The notes under the pieces are model-generated. The model did not search any database, was not told where the DNA came from, and saw only the letters and a list, made by a program, of their open reading frames with translations. Shown piece after piece: positions 45,407 to 53,757 of a stretch of 64,000 nt of DNA. The stretch comes from Balneolales bacterium ANBcel1 (GTDB lineage Bacteria; Bacteroidota; Rhodothermia; Balneolales; Natronogracilivirgulaceae): positions 558,001-622,000 of the forward strand of contig JARULB010000001.1 of assembly GCA_029688905.1 (NCBI GenBank). The letters are read 5' to 3'. The position numbers were made by a program, and so were the translations under genes. The stretch's first letter is position 1; each line of letters starts with the position of its first letter.

Positions 45407-47142
45407 ATTATCGTGCAACATTAAGAACAGTCACCTCCTTGAGCCTCCTGTTACCATTCTTCATGTTCGGAATAACTTCTGAACATTTCAGCAGCAACTC
45501 CAGTCTGGTAACATATTCACCCACTGATAGCAACTTCCCAAACCCTGAACGAGGGTTTTACAACTGGTCACAAGCAGGACCATCCTCCTCTCCCCTTGTT
45601 GCCACTAATTTGGCTTCCATGCGAAGTGAAGGTAAAAGCCTGCTTTATCGGGCATATTTCCTGGGCGATTTCAGAGACTCCGATATTAGCCAGGGTTTTC
45701 TGGATCTGATGGAGGCCGATTTTCATGCAGCTCGTGAAGCCGGAATCAAACTGGTGCTACGATTTCGCTATACCACAAGTATGGATGATCCGGACGCTCC
45801 GGCAGATCGGGTGCTAGCCCACATCGAACAGCTTCAACCCCTGTTTGAAGAGAACTATGACGTTATAGCGGTCGTCAATGCCGGCTTCATCGGTGCCTGG
45901 GGTGAATGGCACGCATCTCATCACAATTTGACCTCTCTCGAGAACAAGAAAAAAATATTGGGGAAACTGCTCGAAGTCATACCGGAAGATCGGTTTGTTC
46001 AAATCCGTTATCCAATGGATAAAATGAGTATCTATGGGACAACCTCCGCAGTTGGACCTGGAGAGGCATTCGATGGATCTGACAAATCCCGCACCGGACA
46101 CCATAACGATTGCTTCCTGGCCAGTCCCAACGATGTAGGTACCTACACCAATCCGACCTGGGAAAAGAATTACCTCCATGACGACACCCGGTATCTTCCC
46201 ATGGGCGGAGAAACCTGCAGGTTGAGAGAAGATGCGGGCACTCGTTATTATTGCAATTCGGCTCTGGATGAGCTGGCGTATCTTCGATGGTCATTCATGA
46301 ACAGTTCCTACTACCGCGGCATACTGGACACATGGACAGACCAAGGCTGTATGCCTGATGTGGAGCGAAGACTTGGGTACCGTTTTGTGATGAACGAGGG
46401 TTCCTACAGTGAAGCAATGCATCCCGGAGGTGCCTTGCGTTTTGAAATGACCCTGACCAACGAGGGGTTTGCAGCTCCGTTTAATCCCAGGGATCTGAAA
46501 GTCATACTGCGAGACCCAATCAATCCTGATGAACTTTGGGAGGTACAGCTTCCGGAAGATCCCCGATTCTGGCTGGGTGGTGAAATGATAACCATCTCTC
46601 ATGATTTGGGTATATCTTCCGAAATGGAAAACGGAAACTATGATATGCTTCTTCATCTGCCTGATCCGGCCGAGCGATTGCAGCAACGGCCTGAATATGC
46701 CATCCGTCTTGCCAACGAAAATGTATGGGAAGAAAATACCGGATTCAACCGGCTGTTGCATCAGGTAACAATTGATGACTCGGCAGAAGGCACCCCACAT
46801 GATGGTGAGCTTGTTTTCCGACAGGCAGGCACCGTTACTTCGTCGTATTCGGATAACCGAAATATCGATGAAAGCCCTTATCATTTCCGGTTGCATCACA
46901 ACTACCCGAATCCATTCAATCCTGCAACTACTATTTCCTATGAGCTCGATTACGAGATGGAAGTCAGGCTGGACGTATTCAGTCTATCGGGGCATCATAT
47001 TTCAACTCTTGTAAATACCACAAAAAGTGCCGGTTTACACACCGTTACATTTGACGCAGAAAATCTGGCCAGTGGGGTATATCTCTATCGCTTTACATCA
47101 GGCAACCGCCAACTGACCCGGTCCATGTCTCTGATTAAATAG
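45403..47142 (+). CDS. DUF4832/DUF4874 protein with type IX sorting domain, copy D
   Basis: A 579-residue secreted protein, equal in length to copy B. It has NPERGFYNW, FRYTTSMDDPDAPAD, AGFIGAWGEWHASHHNL, HHNDCFLASPNDVGTY, LPMGGETCRLREDAGTRYYC, LRWSFMNSSYYRGILDTW, QGCMPDVERRLGYRF, the beta-sandwich EYAIRLANENVWE, and a C-terminal HHNYPNPFNPATTISYEL sorting domain. The GGETCRLR[DE]DAGTR form is shared with copy B. It ends the plus-strand arm and faces the minus-strand arm across a bidirectional hairpin. Confidence 0.9.
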   Translation: MNYRATLRTVTSLSLLLPFFMFGITSEHFSSNSSLVTYSPTDSNFPNPERGFYNWSQAGPSSSPLVATNLASMRSEGKSLLYRAYFLGDFRDSDISQGFLDLMEADFHAAREAGIKLVLRFRYTTSMDDPDAPADRVLAHIEQLQPLFEENYDVIAVVNAGFIGAWGEWHASHHNLTSLENKKKILGKLLEVIPEDRFVQIRYPMDKMSIYGTTSAVGPGEAFDGSDKSRTGHHNDCFLASPNDVGTYTNPTWEKNYLHDDTRYLPMGGETCRLREDAGTRYYCNSALDELAYLRWSFMNSSYYRGILDTWTDQGCMPDVERRLGYRFVMNEGSYSEAMHPGGALRFEMTLTNEGFAAPFNPRDLKVILRDPINPDELWEVQLPEDPRFWLGGEMITISHDLGISSEMENGNYDMLLHLPDPAERLQQRPEYAIRLANENVWEENTGFNRLLHQVTIDDSAEGTPHDGELVFRQAGTVTSSYSDNRNIDESPYHFRLHHNYPNPFNPATTISYELDYEMEVRLDVFSLSGHHISTLVNTTKSAGLHTVTFDAENLASGVYLYRFTSGNRQLTRSMSLIK

Positions 47143-47182
47143 GTATCAGTGCGGGATTATCACATACATTAGCTTCCGGGTG

Positions 47183-47227
47183 CATCAACATGCCATCGGG
47201 GTTTTCCCCACCGGTGTCATGTTGATG
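47183..47227. terminator. Bidirectional terminator-like hairpin between convergent arms
   Basis: A perfect 10-bp stem (CATCAACATG / CATGTTGATG) encloses a smaller GGGG-TTTT-CCCC stem. It lies between the stops of DUF4832 copy D and the minus-strand amidohydrolase. No long T-run follows on either side. Confidence 0.6.
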
Positions 47228-47358
47228 TGATATTATTCGCGCGTCATGATGACTCCGGCTACCGTCATCTACCCTTGAACGGCTAACGGGAAGACCTCTT
47301 TTCCATGATCGTCAATAACGATATTTCGGTGATGATATTCCTTGACTACATGTAAAAA

Positions 47359-48441
47359 TCAGAGACCAAAAAACGCAATCGCATTTTCCCTGAAAATTTT
47401 ATCAATCACTGATTTGGGAAGTTTCAAACCCCGAAATGTGCCATCAACCTGCCATACTTCCATGGAGTTATCCGTTACAAAAAACTCCCAGTCATCTCTC
47501 CAGGTGGTATAAGAAAGCTCCCGGACAGCTTCCGGGTCGTCATTGACATAATGCATGAGATCGGTGGAGTAGAGCAGCCGATCCTGGTAGGTGATAAAGA
47601 AATCCCGGAGCTTGTCCCGGTCCTGTTGTGCGAGATATTGCAAATGGGGGACACGGTGTGCCATACCCATCACCATATTGGGGTATTTGTCCAGGTGTTC
47701 CGCCATCATATCTATGCTCCACTCCATACTGCCCAGATGAGCTCCGAAGAAAGGCAGGTCCGGGAATTTGCCTAGAAAGTTATTACGAGCTTCGATAATC
47801 TCTTCATAAGAAGGGTAATCATCGTGCAAATACATGTGAAACTCCGGGTGATTTTCAAAATAATCCCGGTCGTTATTCACAGTCATTTCCTCCAGGGGCA
47901 GCCAGCAGTTTTTGGGTTCTCCGATGTGACCCATCAAAGGCATTTGGTGTTCGGTCATATATTCGAAGATCGGATAAAATCGTGGATCATCAATCTGGAC
48001 AAAGGATCCATCTTCATCCCTGAGCTCCATTCCGATCACTTTCCAGACTTTGATGCCGACAGCACCGTTTTCTCTGGACTCCCGGACATGTTTCATGGCG
48101 TTTTGAACCCAGGCATCCCTGTTATCCCAATGATCCAGCGGTAGCGCGGATAAAAAGTCAACCCGGTCGCTGTGATTCTCGCGAATTCGGAGTGCCACTT
48201 CTTTTTGATCGTAAATAGAGATTTCATCGGATCCGACATTCACGGTAACCAGGCGGATATTATCTTCCCTTGCCTGGATTATCATAGGTGAGTCATCCAC
48301 ATTGATATGCACATGAGCATCAATCTTGTCAACGGACCGAAAGTCGTTCATGTCATAGTAAGTGTCGCCACAGCCAATTAAAAGCAGCAGCAATCCTGAT
48401 GACAGCAAAAGTGCAAGGCGGCTAAAAAAAATATTTTTCAT
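47359..48441 (-). CDS. Amidohydrolase-2 family lipoprotein
   Basis: A 360-residue lipoprotein (signal ending LLLLIGC, Cys24). It has the same motifs as the cytosolic protein at 37608: IDAHVHIN, GAVGIKVWKVIGMELRDED, MGHIGEPKNCWLPLEEMT, FFGAHLGSMEW and YSTDLM, and the two share long similar stretches (HPE[FY]HMY followed by YPSYE). The metal ligands are all present. It is the last gene of the minus-strand arm, 168 bases after the GH109-like gene at 48610. It likely acts on the same substrate class in the envelope. Substrate inferred. Confidence 0.88.
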   Translation of the reverse strand: MKNIFFSRLALLLSSGLLLLLIGCGDTYYDMNDFRSVDKIDAHVHINVDDSPMIIQAREDNIRLVTVNVGSDEISIYDQKEVALRIRENHSDRVDFLSALPLDHWDNRDAWVQNAMKHVRESRENGAVGIKVWKVIGMELRDEDGSFVQIDDPRFYPIFEYMTEHQMPLMGHIGEPKNCWLPLEEMTVNNDRDYFENHPEFHMYLHDDYPSYEEIIEARNNFLGKFPDLPFFGAHLGSMEWSIDMMAEHLDKYPNMVMGMAHRVPHLQYLAQQDRDKLRDFFITYQDRLLYSTDLMHYVNDDPEAVRELSYTTWRDDWEFFVTDNSMEVWQVDGTFRGLKLPKSVIDKIFRENAIAFFGL

Positions 48442-48609
48442 GATGGTTCATTGGTTTCAAAGAGAAATGATAGTCGGGGCAGGGATTAGCCGGAACCGGA
48501 ATCACACTGAAGTGATAAGCCGGTACCGGGCAAAAGCAACGGAATCCCCCGGGAACACAAACCCGGAGAACTCCGTACAGCAAACAGATACTACAGGATG
48601 CAAGGATAA

Positions 48610-50028
48610 TTACAGAATTCTGGTATTACCCCCCTTCTTGAGGTCAATGTCCATTCCACGCTTATTCGTTTTCCATGCGCCTCGCGTGAAATCGGGTATC
48701 ATCACCGGATTAGACCGGTTTGCTACCGACCACTCGGTCAACGGGACAATGGACGTGGAAACAGCAGCATCATAGACATCCATTTCCAATGGCAGACCAT
48801 TTCTGAGGCAATCTACAAATCTCCAGTCGAGCGGATCGACCTGGGCATAACCGCGAGCATCTGGATCTCTTTGGCCTTCTCTGCGCAACTCGTTAAAACG
48901 GCGTGTAAGTTTCGGGGTATAGGACTCGATAAGCGCATCAAGTTCCTCCTGTGGCACCCATCCGTCATGACTTGCTGCAAATCGGTTTGGGCCAACTGCA
49001 AACGTACCCTCAGTGCCACTTAGAAGGGTGAACCGGGCGCCGGGTCGCGGGGTGGTCACATCATGCTGCAACATGATCGTTCTACCCTTCTGTGTTCGGA
49101 TAATGGTGGTATTGATGTTCCCTTTAGCCTCTTTACCGGTGAACTCTTTAAAAAAGTCATCTTCGGCAGCCAGTTCTTTGATCCGATCCTCCATAATGAA
49201 ATCGTTGCTGGATACCGAAACCAGATAATCCAGTTTATCTCCACAGTTAATGTCCATCATTTGAATGATTGGTACAAAGCCGTGACCCGGATAGAGATTG
49301 CCTTGACGCCCCTGGTTCTCGCGCAGGCGCCACATATTATAAAACATCTCTTTATTCAAAATATGCGACATCAGCAGATCGTGGATGTAATGGCCTTCTG
49401 CATGGATAAGTTCTCCAAAAAGACCTTCGCGGGCCATTTTCAGGATATATCCGGTATCATTCCGGTGACATGACCTTGAAACCTGCATACAATGCCTTCT
49501 GGTCCGTTCCGAAGTTTCCACCATTTGCCAGATTTGGTCCATATTCTGTGCGGCGGGAAGCTCGATATAGACATGCTTGCCATGTTCCATGGAAAAAATG
49601 GCTTGCTCGGCATGAGGCTCCCAGTCGGTGACAATAGCTATAACATCCAGATCGTCCCGCTCTACCATTCGTTTCCAGTCATCCGGTCCGTTGGAGTATT
49701 TGTCCGGTTTATGGTAGCTTGAAATGCTTTGAGCTGCAGCATCCACACGATCGGGACGCAAGTCACACAGGGCTCGAATTTCAACCCCTTCAAGACTGGC
49801 AAGCCTGCGCACTGTTCCGGATCCCCGGTTTCCAAGGCCAATGACTCCAATGCGAACGACATCGAGTGCGGGTGCGGCATATCCACGCATATTGAACCGC
49901 TGCTGATAATGGTGAGGAGAGCGGCTGCCGGGATCCGCAATCGCTGAAGATCCCGTGAGTCCAAAACCGGCCAGTCCAAGACCGGCAAATCCGCTTTTCT
50001 TAATAAAATCTCTTCGGCTGTTTTTCAT
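48610..50028 (-). CDS. GH109-like Gfo/Idh/MocA protein with Tat signal, copy 1
   Basis: A 472-residue exported protein. Twin-arginine signal NSRRDFIKKSGFAGLGLAGFGL; Rossmann motif VRIGVIGLGNRGSGTVRR; then the features of GH109 NAD-dependent glycosidases: HVYIELPAAQNMDQIWQMVETSERTRRHCMQ, GLFGELIHAEGHYIHDL, NMWRLRENQGRQGNLYPGHGFVPI, where the YPxHG motif supplies active-site Tyr/His. Characterised GH109 enzymes remove alpha-N-acetylgalactosamine through a redox cycle with tightly bound NAD. Here NVCYGR is replaced by SRSCHRNDT, so specificity may differ. It follows the sister gene at 50141 on the same strand. Confidence 0.85.
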   Translation of the reverse strand: MKNSRRDFIKKSGFAGLGLAGFGLTGSSAIADPGSRSPHHYQQRFNMRGYAAPALDVVRIGVIGLGNRGSGTVRRLASLEGVEIRALCDLRPDRVDAAAQSISSYHKPDKYSNGPDDWKRMVERDDLDVIAIVTDWEPHAEQAIFSMEHGKHVYIELPAAQNMDQIWQMVETSERTRRHCMQVSRSCHRNDTGYILKMAREGLFGELIHAEGHYIHDLLMSHILNKEMFYNMWRLRENQGRQGNLYPGHGFVPIIQMMDINCGDKLDYLVSVSSNDFIMEDRIKELAAEDDFFKEFTGKEAKGNINTTIIRTQKGRTIMLQHDVTTPRPGARFTLLSGTEGTFAVGPNRFAASHDGWVPQEELDALIESYTPKLTRRFNELRREGQRDPDARGYAQVDPLDWRFVDCLRNGLPLEMDVYDAAVSTSIVPLTEWSVANRSNPVMIPDFTRGAWKTNKRGMDIDLKKGGNTRIL

Positions 50029-50140
50029 TGTTATTGATCTGTTAATTAAGACTATGCAAAAAGCATGTTTCTGTCAGTGATAAATCGGAGGATACTTACC
50101 GTCAGGCGCCTGACATTTTGGTACCTGTGCCGCTTCCAGG

Positions 50141-51580
50141 TTAGAGAAACGCCGTTGTTCCACCCTGTTCAAGCTGAATATCCATTCCCTGGCTGTTATT
50201 CTTCCAGCTTCCTGCTGTAAAATCCGGGAAATCGACCGGCACGCCATTGTTGGCCACCGACCATTCACTCATTGGAATAACAGCACTCCAGAGAGCGGCG
50301 TCATACACATTCATGTCCAGGGGGATTCCGTTTCGAAGGCAGTCAATCAACCTCCAGGCCAAAATTGTATCCATTCCGCCATGACCTCCAACTCTTCTGG
50401 CCATTTCGCCAACCCGTTTGGTTATTTCCGGCGTGAATTTCTCCTGGACTTCATTAAACCGACTCTCAGAGAACCATCCCGAGTTGTAGTCATCGCCAAT
50501 TTGAGGTTTCGGATATGCCCTGGCTGCCGCTTTTGTGCCGCTCACAAAATGGTTTCGGGTATAAGGCCGGGGCGAAGTGACGTCGTGCTGAAGTGTAATG
50601 GTGCGCCCTTTCTTCGTTTTAATAATTGTCACATTCATATTGCCGCGAAACGACTTGTCGGTGAACGGTGCGAATGCCGGCTCGTCTTTCGCCAGTTCCC
50701 GGGCTTTTTTCTTCATCATGAAATCATCACCGGAAACCGAAACCATAAAATCCATCATATCTCCATGGTTGATATCCATGATTTGAGCAACGGTACCAAG
50801 GCCATGATGCGGATAGAGGTTACCGTTTCTCGTAGCATTCTCCCGTAACCGCCACATATTCTGATACTGGTTCGTCGAAAAATTGTAGTCCATCAGTTGA
50901 TGGATGTAAGCCCCTTCCCCGTGAATGATATCACCGAAGAATCCGGCCCGTGCCATATTAAGAGTTACCATTTCAAAAAAACCATAGCAGACATTGGTCA
51001 TCTGCAGGCAATGCATTCTGGTTCTTTCGGAAGTCTCCACCAGTTTCCAGCACTCTCCAAGGGTTTGCGCCGCCGGTATTTCGGTTGCCACATGCTTTCC
51101 CTGCTCCATGGCAAAAATGGCTTGCGCCGCATGTTGTTGCCAAGGCGTATTAATGATGATAAGGTCCAGGTCATCCCTCATGCACAACTCCTTCCAGATG
51201 TCCTCCCTGCCGTAGTAGGTATCGGGTGAGATAGTTCGGTTTATATCGGCAAGTTCCGCGACTGTTTTGGTGACTGCGTCTTTTTTCAGGTCGCATAGCG
51301 CAATAATTTCGGCCCCTTCAATCCGGGCAAACCTGCCGGTATTAGAGCGACCCCGGCTTCCTGTTCCGATAACACCTATACGAACCTTGTCGAGTGCAGG
51401 TGCCGCGTATCCGGCCATATTAAACTGTTGGGTATACCCCTTCCATTTACGGTCAATTGCCAGGCTCTTTTGGGGTTTACCGGCGTTAACGATGGAACCG
51501 GCTGCTGTTGTGCATGCGCTTGTAAGTGCCACACCGGCCAGGCCGGCATATTTCAGGAAATCTTTTCTGCTCTGTGTCAT
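50141..51580 (-). CDS. GH109-like Gfo/Idh/MocA protein, copy 2
   Basis: A 479-residue protein. The N-terminus SRKDFLKYAGLAGVALTSAC has R-K in place of R-R plus a lipobox-like Cys, so it may be a Tat-like lipoprotein. Rossmann motif VRIGVIGTGSRGRSN; GH109 hallmarks HVATEIPAAQTLGECWKLVETSERTRMHCLQMTNVCYG, GFFGDIIHGEGAYIHQL, NMWRLRENATRNGNLYPHHGLGTVAQIMDINHGD. It is closer to characterised GH109 than copy 1. Role: NAD-dependent removal of alpha-linked GalNAc or a related sugar in the periplasm, inferred. Both copies share the RGMDI- or QGMDI-type C-terminal tail. Confidence 0.87.
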   Translation of the reverse strand: MTQSRKDFLKYAGLAGVALTSACTTAAGSIVNAGKPQKSLAIDRKWKGYTQQFNMAGYAAPALDKVRIGVIGTGSRGRSNTGRFARIEGAEIIALCDLKKDAVTKTVAELADINRTISPDTYYGREDIWKELCMRDDLDLIIINTPWQQHAAQAIFAMEQGKHVATEIPAAQTLGECWKLVETSERTRMHCLQMTNVCYGFFEMVTLNMARAGFFGDIIHGEGAYIHQLMDYNFSTNQYQNMWRLRENATRNGNLYPHHGLGTVAQIMDINHGDMMDFMVSVSGDDFMMKKKARELAKDEPAFAPFTDKSFRGNMNVTIIKTKKGRTITLQHDVTSPRPYTRNHFVSGTKAAARAYPKPQIGDDYNSGWFSESRFNEVQEKFTPEITKRVGEMARRVGGHGGMDTILAWRLIDCLRNGIPLDMNVYDAALWSAVIPMSEWSVANNGVPVDFPDFTAGSWKNNSQGMDIQLEQGGTTAFL

Positions 51581-51637
51581 AACTAATCAATTGTTTCAAA
51601 TGAGATTATTTTAAAAATCCGCAAAATCCGGCATCCA

Positions 51638-53713
51638 TTACTGTGGTATAGCCTCTAGTAGCAGATGATTGGTAAACGATACCTGCATGGTTGCATCCGG
51701 GCCCGTTACGGTTCCGTACTCAACGCCATTTTCATAATCATAAATGGTATATGTGATGTTCTCCCGAAGTCCGCGGAGAACAACCTGCCCTTCGAAAGAA
51801 CCTACTTCATCGTCATGTCGTCCAGGATTCTGGTCGGCATACATCCCATAGTACATCCTTCCGTCTTTTTCGATGGCATGGGTTTCCGGGCGATCAAACC
51901 CGATATCGTACAATTCACCCAGATAAACTCCTTTGGCAAGTTGCTTTTCCTGATATATACCGGACCACTTGGCCCAATAAGCCTCCCGTTCTGAATCAAG
52001 ATCGGTTTCGGGATCGGGTCCGGTTCCTACCGGCCAGGTGAACTTGGTTCCGATAACGGCACCAATACCCACCTGAGAAGCAAAATCCCTGCCGGCACGG
52101 CTCAATTCCACATGATCGCCAAAATAGGGGGCGCTACGGCCCATTAATGCCTTTAGCGTTTTACCTTTGTGGCGAACTTGCCAGGAGCTGGTTGGATCGG
52201 AGGCTACGGCTTGTGTCATATACGGGAGAATATGAAATGCGTAGGATGTGCCGCATGGGCAAATTTCTATGAGGGCATCATCCACATATTTAGTGGCCTC
52301 ATTAAAAATATTTCGGAAGAGTAATCCCATTGCCTCAAATGATTCCTCCGGTCTGGCGTGGTTATGAGCGGGATTATGACATTCCGGAGCAGCATTTAAA
52401 TGCTGTCCGTCAATTTTTATACCGTGATATCCCCAGGTGTCGATCATGGTCTTTACAAGATCAACATGATAATCTATAACCGGCTGATGAGCCGGGCACA
52501 TGTAATATGAGTCCCACCAGCTGATGGTGTGAGGCTCCTGGTTTTCATCCAGAAGAAGCCAGTCCTTCTGATCGTGATATACATTCGAAGTGGGGTGCAT
52601 GGCGAGCGGTGCCCACCAGATTTTTGACCGGATGCCTGTTTCATGTACTGTGCGAACAAATTCGATCATATCATCGTCGCCAAGCGGATATTTTTCCGGA
52701 TCCAGTTCCCAGTCGCCAACATTGGTTTGCCAGCCATCATCCAACACGGCCCAGTGGTAATGAAGTTCGTCGACTTTTGGTAATGCGCCATAGACCTGGT
52801 CCATCGTGAATTCGCGCTCATATCCCCATGCACACCACTGTGGTTCATAGGCACTTTCATGCGGTTCAACAAAAGTAATACCTTTGTTCTGCATAATTTT
52901 GCGGTATTCAACAAGCGATTCGAAATAATCTCCCTGTTGAACTCTGACGAATGTCTGATGTGTGGTGAGTTCTTCCCCTGCATGAAGCGTTTTGTCCATC
53001 TCCTGAACCATGTGAAACGATACATAATCTGCTGATTCCATTGAGACCGGCATGGAAACCAGTTTGGGTACCATTTCAAGATGGCCAACAGCCAGGCCGG
53101 CATCGGGTCGCCATATACTCAAAACCGGAGTTCCACCACCATAGTCCGAGTTATTCATTCCCTGAAAATTTTGCCGGAAGAACCCTTTCGTAACAGGTAA
53201 AACCCAATCCTCTCTTCGACTTGTAGATTCACTTTGATAACTCCAGAAGGGAAATTCATAGGTATCAGGAGTAGTATCCTTCAATTTGTAGTGATGATTG
53301 ACCCACCGGCTAATGGCAAGTGGAGAATCTCCTGCATTTATATAGGATACTTCATAAACCGCGACAGATGGAAACGCATGATAGGTTGATATGTTGAGTC
53401 TCTTTTCCAGAGAGCCATTTTTGCCGGTTATCGTCAATCTGGATCCTTCCCCAACATTGTCCTGGATAACTTCTTCCTGGACGTTCTGAACTTGAAAATC
53501 TGTTACATCCACCCCATTAGCGGTTACATATTCTGTCGGTCTAAAGTCGGACAGAACTGTCGAAACGTTACCAGCCCTGGAACTGATCTTCGTATTCATT
53601 TGCCTGTCAATTTCAATTTTCAGTTTTGATGTTTCAACAACAGTACCAGTCTCGGAGCATCCGACAAGTGCAGCAACGGTAAAAACCAGGACAAACAAGT
53701 GATTTCTTTTCAT
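51638..53713 (-). CDS. GH36-like alpha-galactosidase (melibiase) lipoprotein
   Basis: The ATG at 53713 gives 691 residues with lipoprotein signal ending AALVGC (Cys19); a GTG- or ATG-type start at 53743 is less likely. An N-terminal beta-sandwich (to about residue 270) is followed by a TIM barrel: EPQWCAWGYEREFT, WAVLDDGWQTNVGDWELDPEKYP, SKIWWAPLAMHP, GIKIDGQHLN (predicted nucleophile Asp), EICPCGTSYAFHILPYM and ASDPTSSWQVRHKG (predicted acid/base Asp), then a C-terminal beta domain. These features match GH36/melibiase-type glycosidases that release alpha-linked galactose or related sugars. It sits between a DUF4832 gene and two GH109-like genes. Confidence 0.87.
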   Translation of the reverse strand: MKRNHLFVLVFTVAALVGCSETGTVVETSKLKIEIDRQMNTKISSRAGNVSTVLSDFRPTEYVTANGVDVTDFQVQNVQEEVIQDNVGEGSRLTITGKNGSLEKRLNISTYHAFPSVAVYEVSYINAGDSPLAISRWVNHHYKLKDTTPDTYEFPFWSYQSESTSRREDWVLPVTKGFFRQNFQGMNNSDYGGGTPVLSIWRPDAGLAVGHLEMVPKLVSMPVSMESADYVSFHMVQEMDKTLHAGEELTTHQTFVRVQQGDYFESLVEYRKIMQNKGITFVEPHESAYEPQWCAWGYEREFTMDQVYGALPKVDELHYHWAVLDDGWQTNVGDWELDPEKYPLGDDDMIEFVRTVHETGIRSKIWWAPLAMHPTSNVYHDQKDWLLLDENQEPHTISWWDSYYMCPAHQPVIDYHVDLVKTMIDTWGYHGIKIDGQHLNAAPECHNPAHNHARPEESFEAMGLLFRNIFNEATKYVDDALIEICPCGTSYAFHILPYMTQAVASDPTSSWQVRHKGKTLKALMGRSAPYFGDHVELSRAGRDFASQVGIGAVIGTKFTWPVGTGPDPETDLDSEREAYWAKWSGIYQEKQLAKGVYLGELYDIGFDRPETHAIEKDGRMYYGMYADQNPGRHDDEVGSFEGQVVLRGLRENITYTIYDYENGVEYGTVTGPDATMQVSFTNHLLLEAIPQ

Positions 53714-53757
53714 GTTGGACGTTTGTATGGGTGTATATGACAAGGTTTGGCACTTGC

